Assembly (NCBI RefSeq): GCF_003130795.1
Contig: NZ_CP029354.1
Coordinates: 434,001 to 498,000 of the forward strand
Length of the DNA: 64,000 nt
Reading direction: 5' to 3'
From: Azospirillum thermophilum
GTDB lineage: Bacteria > Pseudomonadota > Alphaproteobacteria > Azospirillales > Azospirillaceae
In this document: positions 8,851 through 18,037 of the stretch, in pieces
Position numbering within the stretch: position 1 is the first letter of the stretch
Layout of the letters: each line of letters opens with the position of its first letter
Position numbers and translations under genes: made by a program
The notes under the pieces: model-generated
Databases searched by the model: none
What the model saw: the letters and a program-made list of their open reading frames with translations, nothing else
Told to the model about the DNA's origin: nothing

Positions 8851-9261
8851 GTGACACGCTGCGCCTTCATCATCGATCGATCCTTGCCGCCGGGGCTGAT
8901 CGCCAACACCGCCGCCGCCCTGTCGCTGACGCTGGGGAAGCTGCGTCCCGACCTCGTGGGTGACGACCTGCAGGATGCCGATGGCATCGGTCACCGGGGC
9001 CTCACCACCATCGTGATGCCGATCCTGGTGTCGGACGCCGACGGGCTGCGGGAGCTGCATCACCGGGCCGCGGAACAGGGGCCGGGCGGGCTCGGCGTGA
9101 TCGGCATGACCGACATCGCCCAGCGCGCCAAGACCTACGACGACTATCGCAGCCGCCTGGCGGCGACACCGCAGGCCGCGCTGCGCTATCTCGGCCTCTG
9201 CCTGTACGGGCCGGCGGCGCTGGTGCGCTCGCTGACCGGCAGCCTGCCGCTGCTGAAGTAG
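8851..9261 (+). CDS. DUF2000 family protein
   Basis: A 136-residue protein read from a GTG at 8851 with GGAG six bases upstream; a long upstream extension in the same frame is only a shadow of uxaB. The sequence has the pattern of the small DUF2000 family: CAFIIDRSLPPGLIANTAA at the start, then LRPDLVG, a central hydrophobic strand and IGMTDIAQ. The fold is related to peptidyl-tRNA hydrolase 2 proteins, but no function is established. It lies 150 bases after uxaB and converges with an AraC-family gene; DUF2000 genes are often seen beside AraC regulators. Confidence 0.8.
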   Translation: MTRCAFIIDRSLPPGLIANTAAALSLTLGKLRPDLVGDDLQDADGIGHRGLTTIVMPILVSDADGLRELHHRAAEQGPGGLGVIGMTDIAQRAKTYDDYRSRLAATPQAALRYLGLCLYGPAALVRSLTGSLPLLK

Positions 9262-9286
9262 GACCGGCTGTCGGCCTGCCCGACGC

Positions 9287-10096
9287 CTACGCCAGCGCGT
9301 ATTGGCCGGGAGTGGCGGCGACGTGCCGCTTGAAGGCACGCTGGAAGTGGGCCTGATCGGCGAACCCGGCGTCGAGCGCGACTTCGACGATGGGCCGGCC
9401 GCGCCGCAGCTCCCGCTGGCCGAACTGGATGCGGCGGTTGATCTGGTAGGCATGCGGGGTCATCCCGAACCGGGCCTTGAAGGCCCGCACCAGATAAGAG
9501 GGCGACAGCCCCGAGACCTCCGCGATGTCGGCCAGCCGCAGCGGCTGGGTGCAATGGGCCGAGATGAACTCCGCCGCCCGTTTCAGCGCCGCATGCCCGC
9601 CGCCGCTGTCATCGGCCGGCCGAGCCCCCGGCATCCCGTTCAGATCCGTGAAAAATGCCACGGCCTCCTCCCCTTTCGCCGTGGATGGGAGCGCCGGGTC
9701 GAACAGCCGGACGAACAGCCGGTCCAGCCGCCGCGCCAGGTCCGGATCGCGGCTGACGGCCGGCGCGTAAGGCTTGAAGAACCTTTCCCCCTGCACCCCC
9801 GTGAGCCACGCCACGTCGACATACAGCGTCCGGTAGGACCAGGGGCTCCCCTCCAGCGGGTTGCAGGCGTGCGCCGTCTCCGGGTTCATCAACACGACCG
9901 TGCCGGCCGAAACCCGGTGACAGGCCCCGTCCGTGCGGAACTCGCTGACGCCACCGGTCACCAGCCCGATGGAGAAGGTCGGGTGGCTGTGCCAGCCATA
10001 ACAGACCCTGCGGCCGTCCTCGATCGACCGTGCTTCCAGATGGGGAAGGCCAGGGTCCCGCCAGAAGCGGTGCCTGTTCCTGCCGATGCGCGCCAT
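9287..10096 (-). CDS. AraC-family transcriptional regulator
   Basis: A 269-residue regulator starting at the ATG at 10096 (MARIGRNRHRFW); the frame extends further upstream but the extra 46 residues look non-coding. The N-terminal half is a cupin-type sensor domain (GWHSHPTFSIGLVTGG, then TVVLMNPETAHACNP). The last 100 residues hold two helix-turn-helix motifs (LRLADIAEVSGLSPSYLVRA and VEVALDAGFADQAHFQRAFK). It converges with the DUF2000 gene, which it may regulate. Its inducer is unknown. Confidence 0.88.
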   Translation of the reverse strand: MARIGRNRHRFWRDPGLPHLEARSIEDGRRVCYGWHSHPTFSIGLVTGGVSEFRTDGACHRVSAGTVVLMNPETAHACNPLEGSPWSYRTLYVDVAWLTGVQGERFFKPYAPAVSRDPDLARRLDRLFVRLFDPALPSTAKGEEAVAFFTDLNGMPGARPADDSGGGHAALKRAAEFISAHCTQPLRLADIAEVSGLSPSYLVRAFKARFGMTPHAYQINRRIQFGQRELRRGRPIVEVALDAGFADQAHFQRAFKRHVAATPGQYALA

Positions 10097-10261
10097 GCCC
10101 GTTCCGCTCCGACATCCGTGTGATCCCTGCACGCCGATGATAGCGCCGTTCCCGTCCGGGCTGAACCGGGTCCGGCCCTCTGGTCCGCGGCAACTGATCC
10201 GAAGGGCATCTCCTTTGATGAGACGCCGGCGCAAGGCGGCCGGGCCCCGCGCATCCGCTCG

Positions 10262-11938
10262 TCAGCCGCGCCTCGCCAGTTCCTCGTGGGTGATCCGCTG
10301 GGCGCCCCCTTCATGGGAGACCACATAGACCTCGTCGGCATCGCGGATGGTGGCGAGACGGTGTGCGATGACCAGGGTCGTCCGCCCCTCCGCCAGTTCC
10401 ATCAGGGATTTCTGGATCTCGCGCTCCGTCTCGGTGTCGAGCGCCGAGGTCGCCTCGTCGAGGATCAGGATCGGCGGATTCTTCAGGAACATGCGGGCGA
10501 TGGTCAGGCGCTGCTTCTGGCCGCCGGACAGCTTCACCCCGCGCTCGCCGATGACGGTATCGAGCCCGTCGGGCAGCGCGGCGATCAGCCCGTCGAGATG
10601 CGCCCGCCGCGCCGCCTCCAGGATCTCGGCATCGGACGCGCCGAGCCGGCCGTAGGCGATGTTCTCGCGGATCGTGCCGCCGAACAGGAAGACGTCCTGC
10701 TGGACGATCCCGATCTGCCGGCGCAGCGAGGCGAGCGTCATGTCGCGGATGTCGATGCCGTCGATGGTGATGACGCCCCCCGTTGCCTCGTAGAAGCGCG
10801 GCAGCAGCGAGCAGATCGTCGTCTTGCCGGCGCCGGAGGCCCCGACGAAGGCGACGGTGGATCCCGCCCTGATGGCGAGGTCGATGCCCTTGAGGACCGG
10901 GCGCCCGCCATCGTAGCTGAACGACACGTTGCTGTAGCGGATGTCGCCCCTCAGCGGCGGCGCCGGGATGGCGTGGGGCGTGTCCTCGATGTCCGGCCGG
11001 GTATCGAGCAGGGCGGTGTAGCGGCGGAAGCCGGCGATGCCCCTGGGATAGGTCTCGATGACCGCGTTGATCTTCTCGATCGGGCGGAAGAAGGTGTGGA
11101 CCAGCAGCAGGAAGGCGAAGAAGCCGCCCTGCGTCAGCTCGCCCGTCAGCACGAAGTGCGCGCCGGTCAGCATGACGATGATCAGGATCAGCCGCATGCT
11201 CATGTAGCTCAGCGTCGTCGACGCGGCCATGATCCGGTAGGCCTCGAGCTTGGTCCTGCGATAGCGCTCGTTGTCCGCGGCGAACAGCTTGCGCTCATGG
11301 TCCTCGTTGGTGAAGGCCTGCACGACGCGCATTCCGCCGACATTCTCCTCGATGCGGACGTTGAAGTCCCCGACGCGCGAATAGAGCGACTGCCAGTTGC
11401 GCGTCATCCGCCCGCCGTAGCGGCTCGTCAGCCAGGCGATCAGGGGAACGACCGCCGCGGTGATCAGCGCCAGCGGCAGATGCACCACCGCCATCAGGGC
11501 GAAGGCGCCGACGAAGGTCATGACCGCGATCAGCAGGTCCTCAGGGCCGTGATGCGCGACCTCGCCGATCTCGTCCAGGTCCCGCGTGACCCGGCCGACG
11601 AGATGGCCGGTCTTGTTGTTGTCGTAGAAGCTGAAGGAGAGCTTCTGCAGATGGTCGAAGCTCTTCCGGCGCATCTCCGTCTCGATGTTGACGCCCAGCT
11701 TGTGGCCCCAATAGACCACCACCGCCATCAGCGCGCCGTTCGCCATGTAGATGGCCAGCAGGGCCGCCGTGGCGGCGACGATCAGCGGCCAGTCCTGCGT
11801 CGGCAGCAGCCGGTCCACGAAGGCGCGGACGGCCATCGGGAAGCCCAGCTCCAGCAGCCCCGACAGCACGGCGCAGCAGATGTCGAGGAGCAGCAGGCCC
11901 TTGTAGGGACGGTAGTAGGCGAGGAAGCGACGGAGCAT
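10262..11938 (-). CDS. ABC exporter, fused membrane and ATPase domains, in siderophore operon
   Basis: A 558-residue half-transporter of the MsbA/type IV exporter class. The first 310 residues form six membrane helices. The ATPase domain carries Walker A GASGAGKTT, Q-loop IVQQDVFLFGG, signature LSGGQKQR, Walker B ILILDEATSALD and H-loop IAHR. The start at 11938 is set by MLRRFLAYYRPYKG; reading further upstream runs through the permease gene in another frame. It is the last gene of the fhu-type operon, 41 bases after the permease stop. A role in siderophore export or recycling is inferred from position only. Confidence 0.88.
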   Translation of the reverse strand: MLRRFLAYYRPYKGLLLLDICCAVLSGLLELGFPMAVRAFVDRLLPTQDWPLIVAATAALLAIYMANGALMAVVVYWGHKLGVNIETEMRRKSFDHLQKLSFSFYDNNKTGHLVGRVTRDLDEIGEVAHHGPEDLLIAVMTFVGAFALMAVVHLPLALITAAVVPLIAWLTSRYGGRMTRNWQSLYSRVGDFNVRIEENVGGMRVVQAFTNEDHERKLFAADNERYRRTKLEAYRIMAASTTLSYMSMRLILIIVMLTGAHFVLTGELTQGGFFAFLLLVHTFFRPIEKINAVIETYPRGIAGFRRYTALLDTRPDIEDTPHAIPAPPLRGDIRYSNVSFSYDGGRPVLKGIDLAIRAGSTVAFVGASGAGKTTICSLLPRFYEATGGVITIDGIDIRDMTLASLRRQIGIVQQDVFLFGGTIRENIAYGRLGASDAEILEAARRAHLDGLIAALPDGLDTVIGERGVKLSGGQKQRLTIARMFLKNPPILILDEATSALDTETEREIQKSLMELAEGRTTLVIAHRLATIRDADEVYVVSHEGGAQRITHEELARRG

Positions 11939-11979
11939 GGCTCTTCTCGGTGCAGGTGCGCGAAAGGGGATGGGCCGGG

Positions 11980-13998
11980 CTAGCCGGCGCGGGACCCGGC
12001 CCGGCCGAGCAGCCGGATCAGGTAGGGACCGGCGAGCAGCGCGGCGAACAGGCCAAGGGGAAGCTGGTAGGGAAAGGCGACGGTCCGGGCCAGCCAGTCC
12101 GACACCACCATCAGCACGGCGCCGATCAAGGCGGCGCCGGCTCCATGCTCCAGCGCGCGGCCGAGCCCGACCAGCCGGGCGAGATGCGGGGCGATCAGTC
12201 CGACGAAGCTGAGCGGCCCGACGAAGAGCCCCGCCGTCGCCGTGATCAGGCCGGCGAACAGCACCAGCAGGATCCGGCAGCGCCGCACCGGCAGCCCGAG
12301 CGCGCGCGCCGTCCCGTCGCCGAGCGGCAGGATCTCCAGCCACCGGGCCGCCGGGACCAGGGCGCCCAGCAGCAGGACCGCTGCACCGCCGCAAGCCCAG
12401 GCGTCGGCCGGACCGGCGTCGTTGGTCGACCCGCTCAGCCAGCGCAGCAGCGCGAAGGCCTGGGGCGTGCCGGTGGCGATGACCGCGGTCAGGACGGCGC
12501 TGCACAGGGCGCTCATGGCGATGCCCGCCAGCAGCAGCCGCTCCGGCCCGAAGCCGGCACGCAGCGACAGCACCAGCATGGCCGCCAGCACCAGGACCGC
12601 TCCCGCCGCCGAGGCAGCGACCTGCAGGCCGAAACCGGGTCCGGCGACGAGGAACAGCGCGGCGGTCAGCCCGACGCCCGCCCCGGTCCCGACCCCGAGA
12701 ATCTCCGGGCTGGCGAGAGGATTGGCGGTGACGCGCTGCAGCAGCACGCCGGCCGCCGCCAGCATCGCGCCGGCGGCGGCGGCCACGGCCACGCGCGGTC
12801 CGCGCCAGCCGACCAGCCTGTCGAACTGCCGCCCGGTGGCGAGGGTCCAGCCGTCCGGCCCGTAGCCGACGGTCAGGGCGAGAACCATGGCGGCGGCGAG
12901 CGAAAGGGCGAACAGGCCGATCAGCAGGCCGGGCCGCCGGCTGCGGCGCGGGGACGCCGGCCGGTTGCCGAGCGACGGCCATTCGACCATGCGCAGGCGC
13001 GGCAGCAGCCACAGCAGCAGCGGCGCCCCGAGCAGGGCCGTGGCGGCGCCGGTCGGCACCCGCTCCCCGCCGGCGCCGGCCAGTGCCTGCACCAGCCCGT
13101 CGGTGAGCCAGAGCAGGATGGCGCCGATCAGCGGGGCCGCGACCAGCCTCTGCCGCTCGGTCCGCGCGCCGCTCAGATGCGCCAGCGCCGGGGCGGCCAG
13201 CCCGACGAAGCCGATCACCCCGACCTCCGCGGTCACGCCGGCCGCCAGCCACACTGCGACGCCGATGATGCCGAAGCGCGTCAGGTTGAGGGAGATGCCG
13301 AGGCTGCGGGCGCTCGCATCGTCCAGCCTCAGGATGGACAGCGGCCGCATCATCAGCACGGCGGCGGCGGTGCCGATCAGCAGCCGGACGGTTACGGAGA
13401 GGGTGGGATCCCAGCCTTGCTGCGCCAGTGCCCCGCCGCCCCAGATGAAGAGCGAGAAGAGATACTCTCCATTGGCGAGGATCAGCGCCGCGCTCGCCAT
13501 CGTCGCGGTCAGCGCGACCATCATCCCGGCCAGCACGACGGCGACCGGCTCCAGGCCGCGCCGCCACGTCATGGCGAGGATCAGCCCGACCACCGCCAGC
13601 CCGCCGGAAAGCGCCACGCCCTCGCGCGCCCGCTCCATCAGGGCCGGCGCATGGACCGTCGCCGCCGTCATGGCGAGCTGGGCGCCGGCCGACACGCCGA
13701 GGGTGGAGGGATCGGCCAGCGGGTTGCGCAGGACACGCTGGAGCAGCAGCCCCGACAGCCCGAGGGTGGCCCCGCAGACCAGCGCCACCGCGATGCGCGG
13801 CAGCAGGCTGTGATGGAGGATGACGGCGTCGAGCCATGCCGCGTCGGACGGGACGCTGCCGGCCGGCGGCGGCACGATCGGCGGGGCGGCATACCCGGCG
13901 ATCTGCACCAGGGACAGGCAGGCGGCCACCAGCGCCAGGCCGCCCCACAGCAGGATCCGGTTCATCGGCACCAGGGTCATGGAGACACGCTCAGCCAT
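11980..13998 (-). CDS. fhuB: Ferric-hydroxamate type ABC permease, tandem FecCD fusion
   Basis: A 672-residue protein made of two FecCD permease units in tandem (about residues 1-330 and 345-665), the arrangement diagnostic of FhuB; most ferric-siderophore permeases are two separate 330-residue chains. Both halves carry the conserved stretch after the coupling helix (GFVGLAAPALAHL and SFVGLIAPHLARL) and the LQRVLRNPLADPSTLG / LQRVTANPLASPEILG pair. The ATG at 13998 overlaps the end of the fhuD frame by eight bases, implying coupling. It moves ferric hydroxamates through the inner membrane. Confidence 0.93.
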   Translation of the reverse strand: MAERVSMTLVPMNRILLWGGLALVAACLSLVQIAGYAAPPIVPPPAGSVPSDAAWLDAVILHHSLLPRIAVALVCGATLGLSGLLLQRVLRNPLADPSTLGVSAGAQLAMTAATVHAPALMERAREGVALSGGLAVVGLILAMTWRRGLEPVAVVLAGMMVALTATMASAALILANGEYLFSLFIWGGGALAQQGWDPTLSVTVRLLIGTAAAVLMMRPLSILRLDDASARSLGISLNLTRFGIIGVAVWLAAGVTAEVGVIGFVGLAAPALAHLSGARTERQRLVAAPLIGAILLWLTDGLVQALAGAGGERVPTGAATALLGAPLLLWLLPRLRMVEWPSLGNRPASPRRSRRPGLLIGLFALSLAAAMVLALTVGYGPDGWTLATGRQFDRLVGWRGPRVAVAAAAGAMLAAAGVLLQRVTANPLASPEILGVGTGAGVGLTAALFLVAGPGFGLQVAASAAGAVLVLAAMLVLSLRAGFGPERLLLAGIAMSALCSAVLTAVIATGTPQAFALLRWLSGSTNDAGPADAWACGGAAVLLLGALVPAARWLEILPLGDGTARALGLPVRRCRILLVLFAGLITATAGLFVGPLSFVGLIAPHLARLVGLGRALEHGAGAALIGAVLMVVSDWLARTVAFPYQLPLGLFAALLAGPYLIRLLGRAGSRAG

Positions 13999-14901
13999 GC
14001 CGCGCGCCCTCCTGCCGCAGCAGGGCGGCGGTGACGAGGCGGGCGAAGCGCAGGGCGGTCGGCAGGCCGCCGAAGTGATTGACCGGTTCGATCAGGCTCA
14101 CCCGCCTGTCCCGCACCATCGGCAGCGCTTGCCACAGCGCGCTGTCGACCAGGGCATGGGCCGCGTCGGACGGAAGCGGAGGCACGACGATGACGGTGGC
14201 GTCCGGCAGCCGGGCCAGGGCCTCGATGCCCAGGGGGCCGCCGCGCTGTAACGCGATTCCACCGTCCAGGCGTTCCCGATGCCCAGCCGGCCCAGCACGT
14301 CGCCGAACATGCTGTCGCTGCCGAAGGCACGGACGTGACGGGCGTCGCCGAAGTTGATGACCAGCACCGGCCGCCGGACGATCCCCTGGAGGGAGCCGCG
14401 CAGGCGCGCGATCTCCGCGGCGGCTCCGTCGACCACCTCCTGTGCCTGCACGCCCCGCCCCAGCATCGCGCCGAGAGTGGTCACGGCGGCGGTGGCGGCC
14501 GGATAGGGCGGCAGGCCCGGGCTGTAGATGGACAGGGACAGGGTGTCCGCCACCCGCTCCAGGCTCGGCCGCTGGCCCTCGTAGTAGTTGGAGGTGAGGA
14601 TCAGGTCCGGCTCCGCCAGGATCAGCGCCTCGTAGTTCGGCGATCCGCGCAGCCCGAGGTCGATGACGGAGGCGGGAACGGCCGGCTCGACGGCGACCTT
14701 GCGGAACTGGAGCAGTTCGGTGGCGGCGACCGGCACCACCCCCAGCGCCAGCACCGTCTCCAGCACGGCCCAGTCGATGACGGCGATCCGGCGGTAGTCC
14801 GGCGTCGCCGCGGGGCCGGTGCGGGGCGGCAGGACCAGCCCCGCCGCCAGCGTCATGGCGTAGCCGAGCGCCCGGCGCCGCGACATCGCCCCCGCCGTCA
14901 T
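13991..14901 (-). pseudogene. fhuD: FhuD-like ferric-siderophore binding protein, one frameshift
   Basis: The N-terminal part reads from 14901 with a Tat-like signal (SRRRALGYAMTLAAG) and FhuD features: IAVIDWAVLETVLALGV, then DLILTSNYYEG and GRLGIGNAWTVES. After about 14250 the homology continues in another frame (GPLGIEALARLPDATVIVVP ... LWQALPMV) to a stop at 13991-13993. Adding one base at the GCC-GCC run near 14241-14243 restores a single frame of about 303 residues. The start overlaps the ATPase gene stop (ATGA). All other fhu genes are intact, so a sequencing error is more likely than true loss. Confidence 0.82.
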
Positions 14902-15692
14902 AGCACATAGCCGATCGGTTCACCCGTCGCCGGGTGCGGGACGATGCCCATGGGAAGGCGGTAGATCGCCTCCAGCGTCCTGCCGGTCATGATCGCTCCG
15001 GGCGGGCCCTGGGCGATCAGGGCGCCCCCGCGCATCGCCAGGATCTCGTCGCAGGTCCGGGCGGCCATGTTGATGTCGTGCAGCACGATGACGGCGCCGA
15101 TGCCGCGCGCCCGGCTCAGCCGGCGCACCAGCCCCAGCAGCTCGACCTGGCTGGCGATGTCGAGCGCCGAGGTCGGCTCGTCGAGCAACAGGCAACGGGT
15201 GTCCTGCGCCAGCATCATCGCCAGCCACACGCGCTGCCGCTCGCCGCCGGACAGGCTGTCGACCAGCCGGTCGGCGAAGGCGTCGACGCTGGTCTGCGCC
15301 ATCGCCTCCGCCACCTTGGCGGCGTCCTGCGCCGCGAAACGGCCCAGCGCGCCGTGCCAGGGAAAGCGGCCGAGCGCCACCAGTTCGCGCACCGTCATGC
15401 CGTCGGCCGGCGGGGTGAACTGCGGCATGTAGGCGACGCGGCGGGCGAAGTCGCGCTCGCCGATCGCCGCGATCTCCTCACCCAGGCAGCGGATGCGGCC
15501 ACCATCCGGGGGGTGCTGGCGGGCCAGCAGTCGGACCAGCGTGCTCTTGCCCGAGCCGTTCGGCCCGACCAGCCCATAGAGGCGCCCCTGCTCCAGCCGG
15601 AGCGACAGGCCCGACAGGATGGGCCGGCCGGCGACCGCGACTCCCACCGCGTCGAGCTCGTACAGGGCCGTGTTCCGGTCCGGGCTGCTCAT
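14898..15692 (-). CDS. fhuC: Ferric-siderophore ABC transporter ATPase
   Basis: A 264-residue ABC ATPase with Walker A GPNGSGKST at residues 43-51, Q-loop (AYMPQFTP), signature LSGGERQRVW and Walker B CLLLDEPTSALD followed by an H-loop histidine (VLHDINMAARTCDE). The short HDIN-MA-R-CDEI pattern is usual for FhuC/FecE-type ATPases. It starts 5 bases after the receptor stop and its own stop overlaps the fhuD start, so it belongs to the same transcript. It powers uptake through FhuB. An FecE or HmuV assignment is possible by sequence, but the fused FhuB favours FhuC. Confidence 0.92.
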   Translation of the reverse strand: MSSPDRNTALYELDAVGVAVAGRPILSGLSLRLEQGRLYGLVGPNGSGKSTLVRLLARQHPPDGGRIRCLGEEIAAIGERDFARRVAYMPQFTPPADGMTVRELVALGRFPWHGALGRFAAQDAAKVAEAMAQTSVDAFADRLVDSLSGGERQRVWLAMMLAQDTRCLLLDEPTSALDIASQVELLGLVRRLSRARGIGAVIVLHDINMAARTCDEILAMRGGALIAQGPPGAIMTGRTLEAIYRLPMGIVPHPATGEPIGYVL

Positions 15693-15696
15693 CGGC

Positions 15697-17862
15697 TCAC
15701 CAGGACAGGTTGACGGTCAGCAGCGCCGTCCGTCCCTCGGCGTAGCCGCAGGAGAACTGGGTCTGGCAGCTCGCGACATAGGCCTTGTCGAACAGGTTGG
15801 TGACCGACAGCTTCGCACCCCAGTTGTCGCGCTTGTAGCCGATCCGCGCGTCGAAGACGGTCGCCGCCGGCACCTTCAGCGTGTTCTCGTTGTCGGCCCA
15901 GGACGAGCCGACATAGCGCACGCCGCCCCCGACCGACAGGCCGGCCAGCGCGCTCTCCTGGATCGTGTAGTCGAGGAAGGCCGAGCCCTGGACCTGCGGC
16001 ACGACGTAGGGAGTCTTGCCGACCAGGGCGGGGTTGGCGTCCTTCTTGATGTCGAGGTCGAGGGCGGTGAAGGCGGCGGTCGCCTTCAGCCCCGGGGTGA
16101 TGTTGGCCTTCGCCTCCAGCTCCAGCCCCCGCGAGTTGACCTCGCCCAGCTGGGTTTCGGCATTGAAGGCGCCGGTCACCACGTTGGTGCGGGTCAGGTC
16201 GAACAGGGCCGCGGTGAAGAGGCCGTCCATCCAGGTCGGACGGTACTTGACGCCGACCTCGTACTGCCGCCCGCTCTCCGGCTTGAAGACGCCGGCGACC
16301 GGCGAGGATCCCAGCACCGGATTGAAGAAGGTCGAGGCGCTGACATAGGGCGTCAGACCGTTGGCGAACTCGTAGGCGAGGCCGGCCCGGCCGCTGAGCT
16401 TGCCGGTCCTGCCGTCATAGGCGGGGGTCCCGTCGGCGTCGGTCGAGACGATGTCGTAGCGGCCGTTCAGCGTCACCAGGACGCCGCCGCCGAAGCGCAT
16501 CTGGTCCTGGACATAGACGCCGAGCTGCCGCATCGTCAGTTCCTGGTCGATGTAGGCCGAGCGCAGGTCCTGCGGCGCGCCGTAGACCGGATTGGTGGCG
16601 CTGATCGGCGTCGCGGAGCCGGACATCTGCACCTGGTCCATGGCGAAGTACTTGTAGTCGACGCCCGCCAGGGCGGTGTGCGCGACAGCACCGGTCTGCA
16701 GCCTGCCTTCGAGCTGGTTGTCGATCAGCAGGCTGTTGACCTCGGTCCTGTGCTCGAAGTTGATGCGCGACAGCAGGTTGTTCGGGTCGGTCGGCGCCGC
16801 CGAGAAGCCGCTGTAGCCGTAGGGATAGACCGAGATCTCGTGGACGCGGCTGTAGCCGTAGCGCGCGTTCTGCCGGAAGATCAGGTCGTTGTCGAACCGG
16901 TGCTCGAACTCGTAGCCGACCGACACCTGCCGGCGGCGATAGGTGTCGATCCCCGGTTCGGTGAAGTTGCGGGTGCGGTCGATGCGGCCGAAGGGCGCGT
17001 CCACCACCGTGCCGACATAGGGCAGGAAGGCGCCCCCGTTGTGCGTCTCGTCGATGTCGGTGTAGTTGGTCAGCACCGTCAGGCTGTTGGCGTCGTTCGG
17101 CGACCATTTGAAGCTGGGCGAGACGGTGCCGCGGAAGCCGTCCGCGAAGTCGGTGGAGGTGTTGCCGCCGGCGATGCGGCCGGTCAGCCGGTAGCTCAGC
17201 GTCGGATCGACGGCGCCCCCGACATCGAGGCCGAGATGGGCGTTGCCATGCTCGTTGATGCCGGCTTCGACCGTGCGCACGGTCTCGCCGGGCCGCCTGG
17301 TGACGTAATTCACCAGGCCGCCCGGGTTGCTGCCGCCATAGAGCACGGAGGACGCGCCGCGCAGGACCTCGATCCGTTCGAGCGTGTAGCTGTCGACGAA
17401 CTGGCCGCCGAAGCCGTAGCTGTAGAGCTGCAGCCCGTCCTGATAGACGCCGGACTGCGTCGCCTGGAAGCCGCGGATGAACATCCAGTTGGTGTCGGTG
17501 TCCTGACCGAAGGGCTGGGCGAAGACGCCGGGGGTGTAGCGCAGCGCCTCGTCGACCTTCTGGGCGCCGCGGTCGTCCATCTCCTCCCGGCCGATCACCG
17601 AGACCGACTGCGGAACCTCCTCCAGCGGCGTGTCGGTCTTGGCGCCCGTGGCCGTGCGGCCGGGCACATATCCCCGCAGCGGGCTGGTCGCCGTGTCGGC
17701 AGCCTTGCTGCCCTCCACCGTGATGGGGCCGAGAACGGCCGGCGCGGTCGCCTCCTGGGCAAGCGCATCCCGCGCCTGGGTGACGGCCGGCAGCAGCAGG
17801 GCGGCGAGCGCCGTGCCGTTCAGAAGAATACGGATCAGCGGTTTCCTTGAAATGGCGACCAT
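15697..17862 (-). CDS. TonB-dependent siderophore receptor
   Basis: A 721-residue outer-membrane receptor. I chose the ATG at 17862 because it gives a proper signal peptide (ISRKPLIRILLNGTALAALL) ending near ALAQ. A plug domain follows (EEVPQSVSVIGREEM, then WMFIRGFQA, LERIEVLRGASSVLYG, NPGGLVNYVTRRP), then a beta-barrel ending in the aromatic residue W expected for outer-membrane insertion. There is no N-terminal STN signalling domain. A cysteine pair near the end (CQTQFSCGYAEGR) resembles FhuA/FcuA-type ferrichrome receptors. It is the first gene of the uptake operon; a Fur-like sequence lies about 70 bases upstream. Confidence 0.92.
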   Translation of the reverse strand: MVAISRKPLIRILLNGTALAALLLPAVTQARDALAQEATAPAVLGPITVEGSKAADTATSPLRGYVPGRTATGAKTDTPLEEVPQSVSVIGREEMDDRGAQKVDEALRYTPGVFAQPFGQDTDTNWMFIRGFQATQSGVYQDGLQLYSYGFGGQFVDSYTLERIEVLRGASSVLYGGSNPGGLVNYVTRRPGETVRTVEAGINEHGNAHLGLDVGGAVDPTLSYRLTGRIAGGNTSTDFADGFRGTVSPSFKWSPNDANSLTVLTNYTDIDETHNGGAFLPYVGTVVDAPFGRIDRTRNFTEPGIDTYRRRQVSVGYEFEHRFDNDLIFRQNARYGYSRVHEISVYPYGYSGFSAAPTDPNNLLSRINFEHRTEVNSLLIDNQLEGRLQTGAVAHTALAGVDYKYFAMDQVQMSGSATPISATNPVYGAPQDLRSAYIDQELTMRQLGVYVQDQMRFGGGVLVTLNGRYDIVSTDADGTPAYDGRTGKLSGRAGLAYEFANGLTPYVSASTFFNPVLGSSPVAGVFKPESGRQYEVGVKYRPTWMDGLFTAALFDLTRTNVVTGAFNAETQLGEVNSRGLELEAKANITPGLKATAAFTALDLDIKKDANPALVGKTPYVVPQVQGSAFLDYTIQESALAGLSVGGGVRYVGSSWADNENTLKVPAATVFDARIGYKRDNWGAKLSVTNLFDKAYVASCQTQFSCGYAEGRTALLTVNLSW

Positions 17863-17931
17863 CGCAATCGGCCTCGGACTGTATGCACCACCCGCACAAC
17901 GCCTCCGGACGGGCTGCCCGAAAGTGGGTCG

Positions 17932-17951
17932 GTTGTTGCGAGTGATTAGCA
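17932..17951 (-). promoter_or_regulatory. Fur-like site upstream of the receptor operon
   Basis: The + strand reads GTTGTTGCGAGTGATTAGCA. Its core TGCGAGT-G-ATTAGCA has the 7-1-7 inverted layout of Fur boxes, with five of seven positions symmetrical. The ten bases GTTGTTGCGA recur upstream of the siderophore-interacting protein gene at 19001-19010. Iron control of this operon is expected from its function, but the match is weak. Confidence 0.3.
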
Positions 17952-18037
17952 TATGCACTGAGTCCCGGATTGAACCGTCTTTGGACGGGTTGGACGATCT
18001 TTCGACATTCGCCCGGCCCCGAGGCCGCCGCCGCGGC

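Noticed and set aside
11950..14034. 694-codon open frame opposite fhuB
   Set aside because: Composition is almost only Gln, Arg, Ala, Gly and Pro; typical antisense shadow of a permease gene.
15619..17850. 743-codon open frame opposite the TonB receptor
   Set aside because: Shadow frame; the receptor with signal peptide, plug and barrel on the minus strand explains the region fully.
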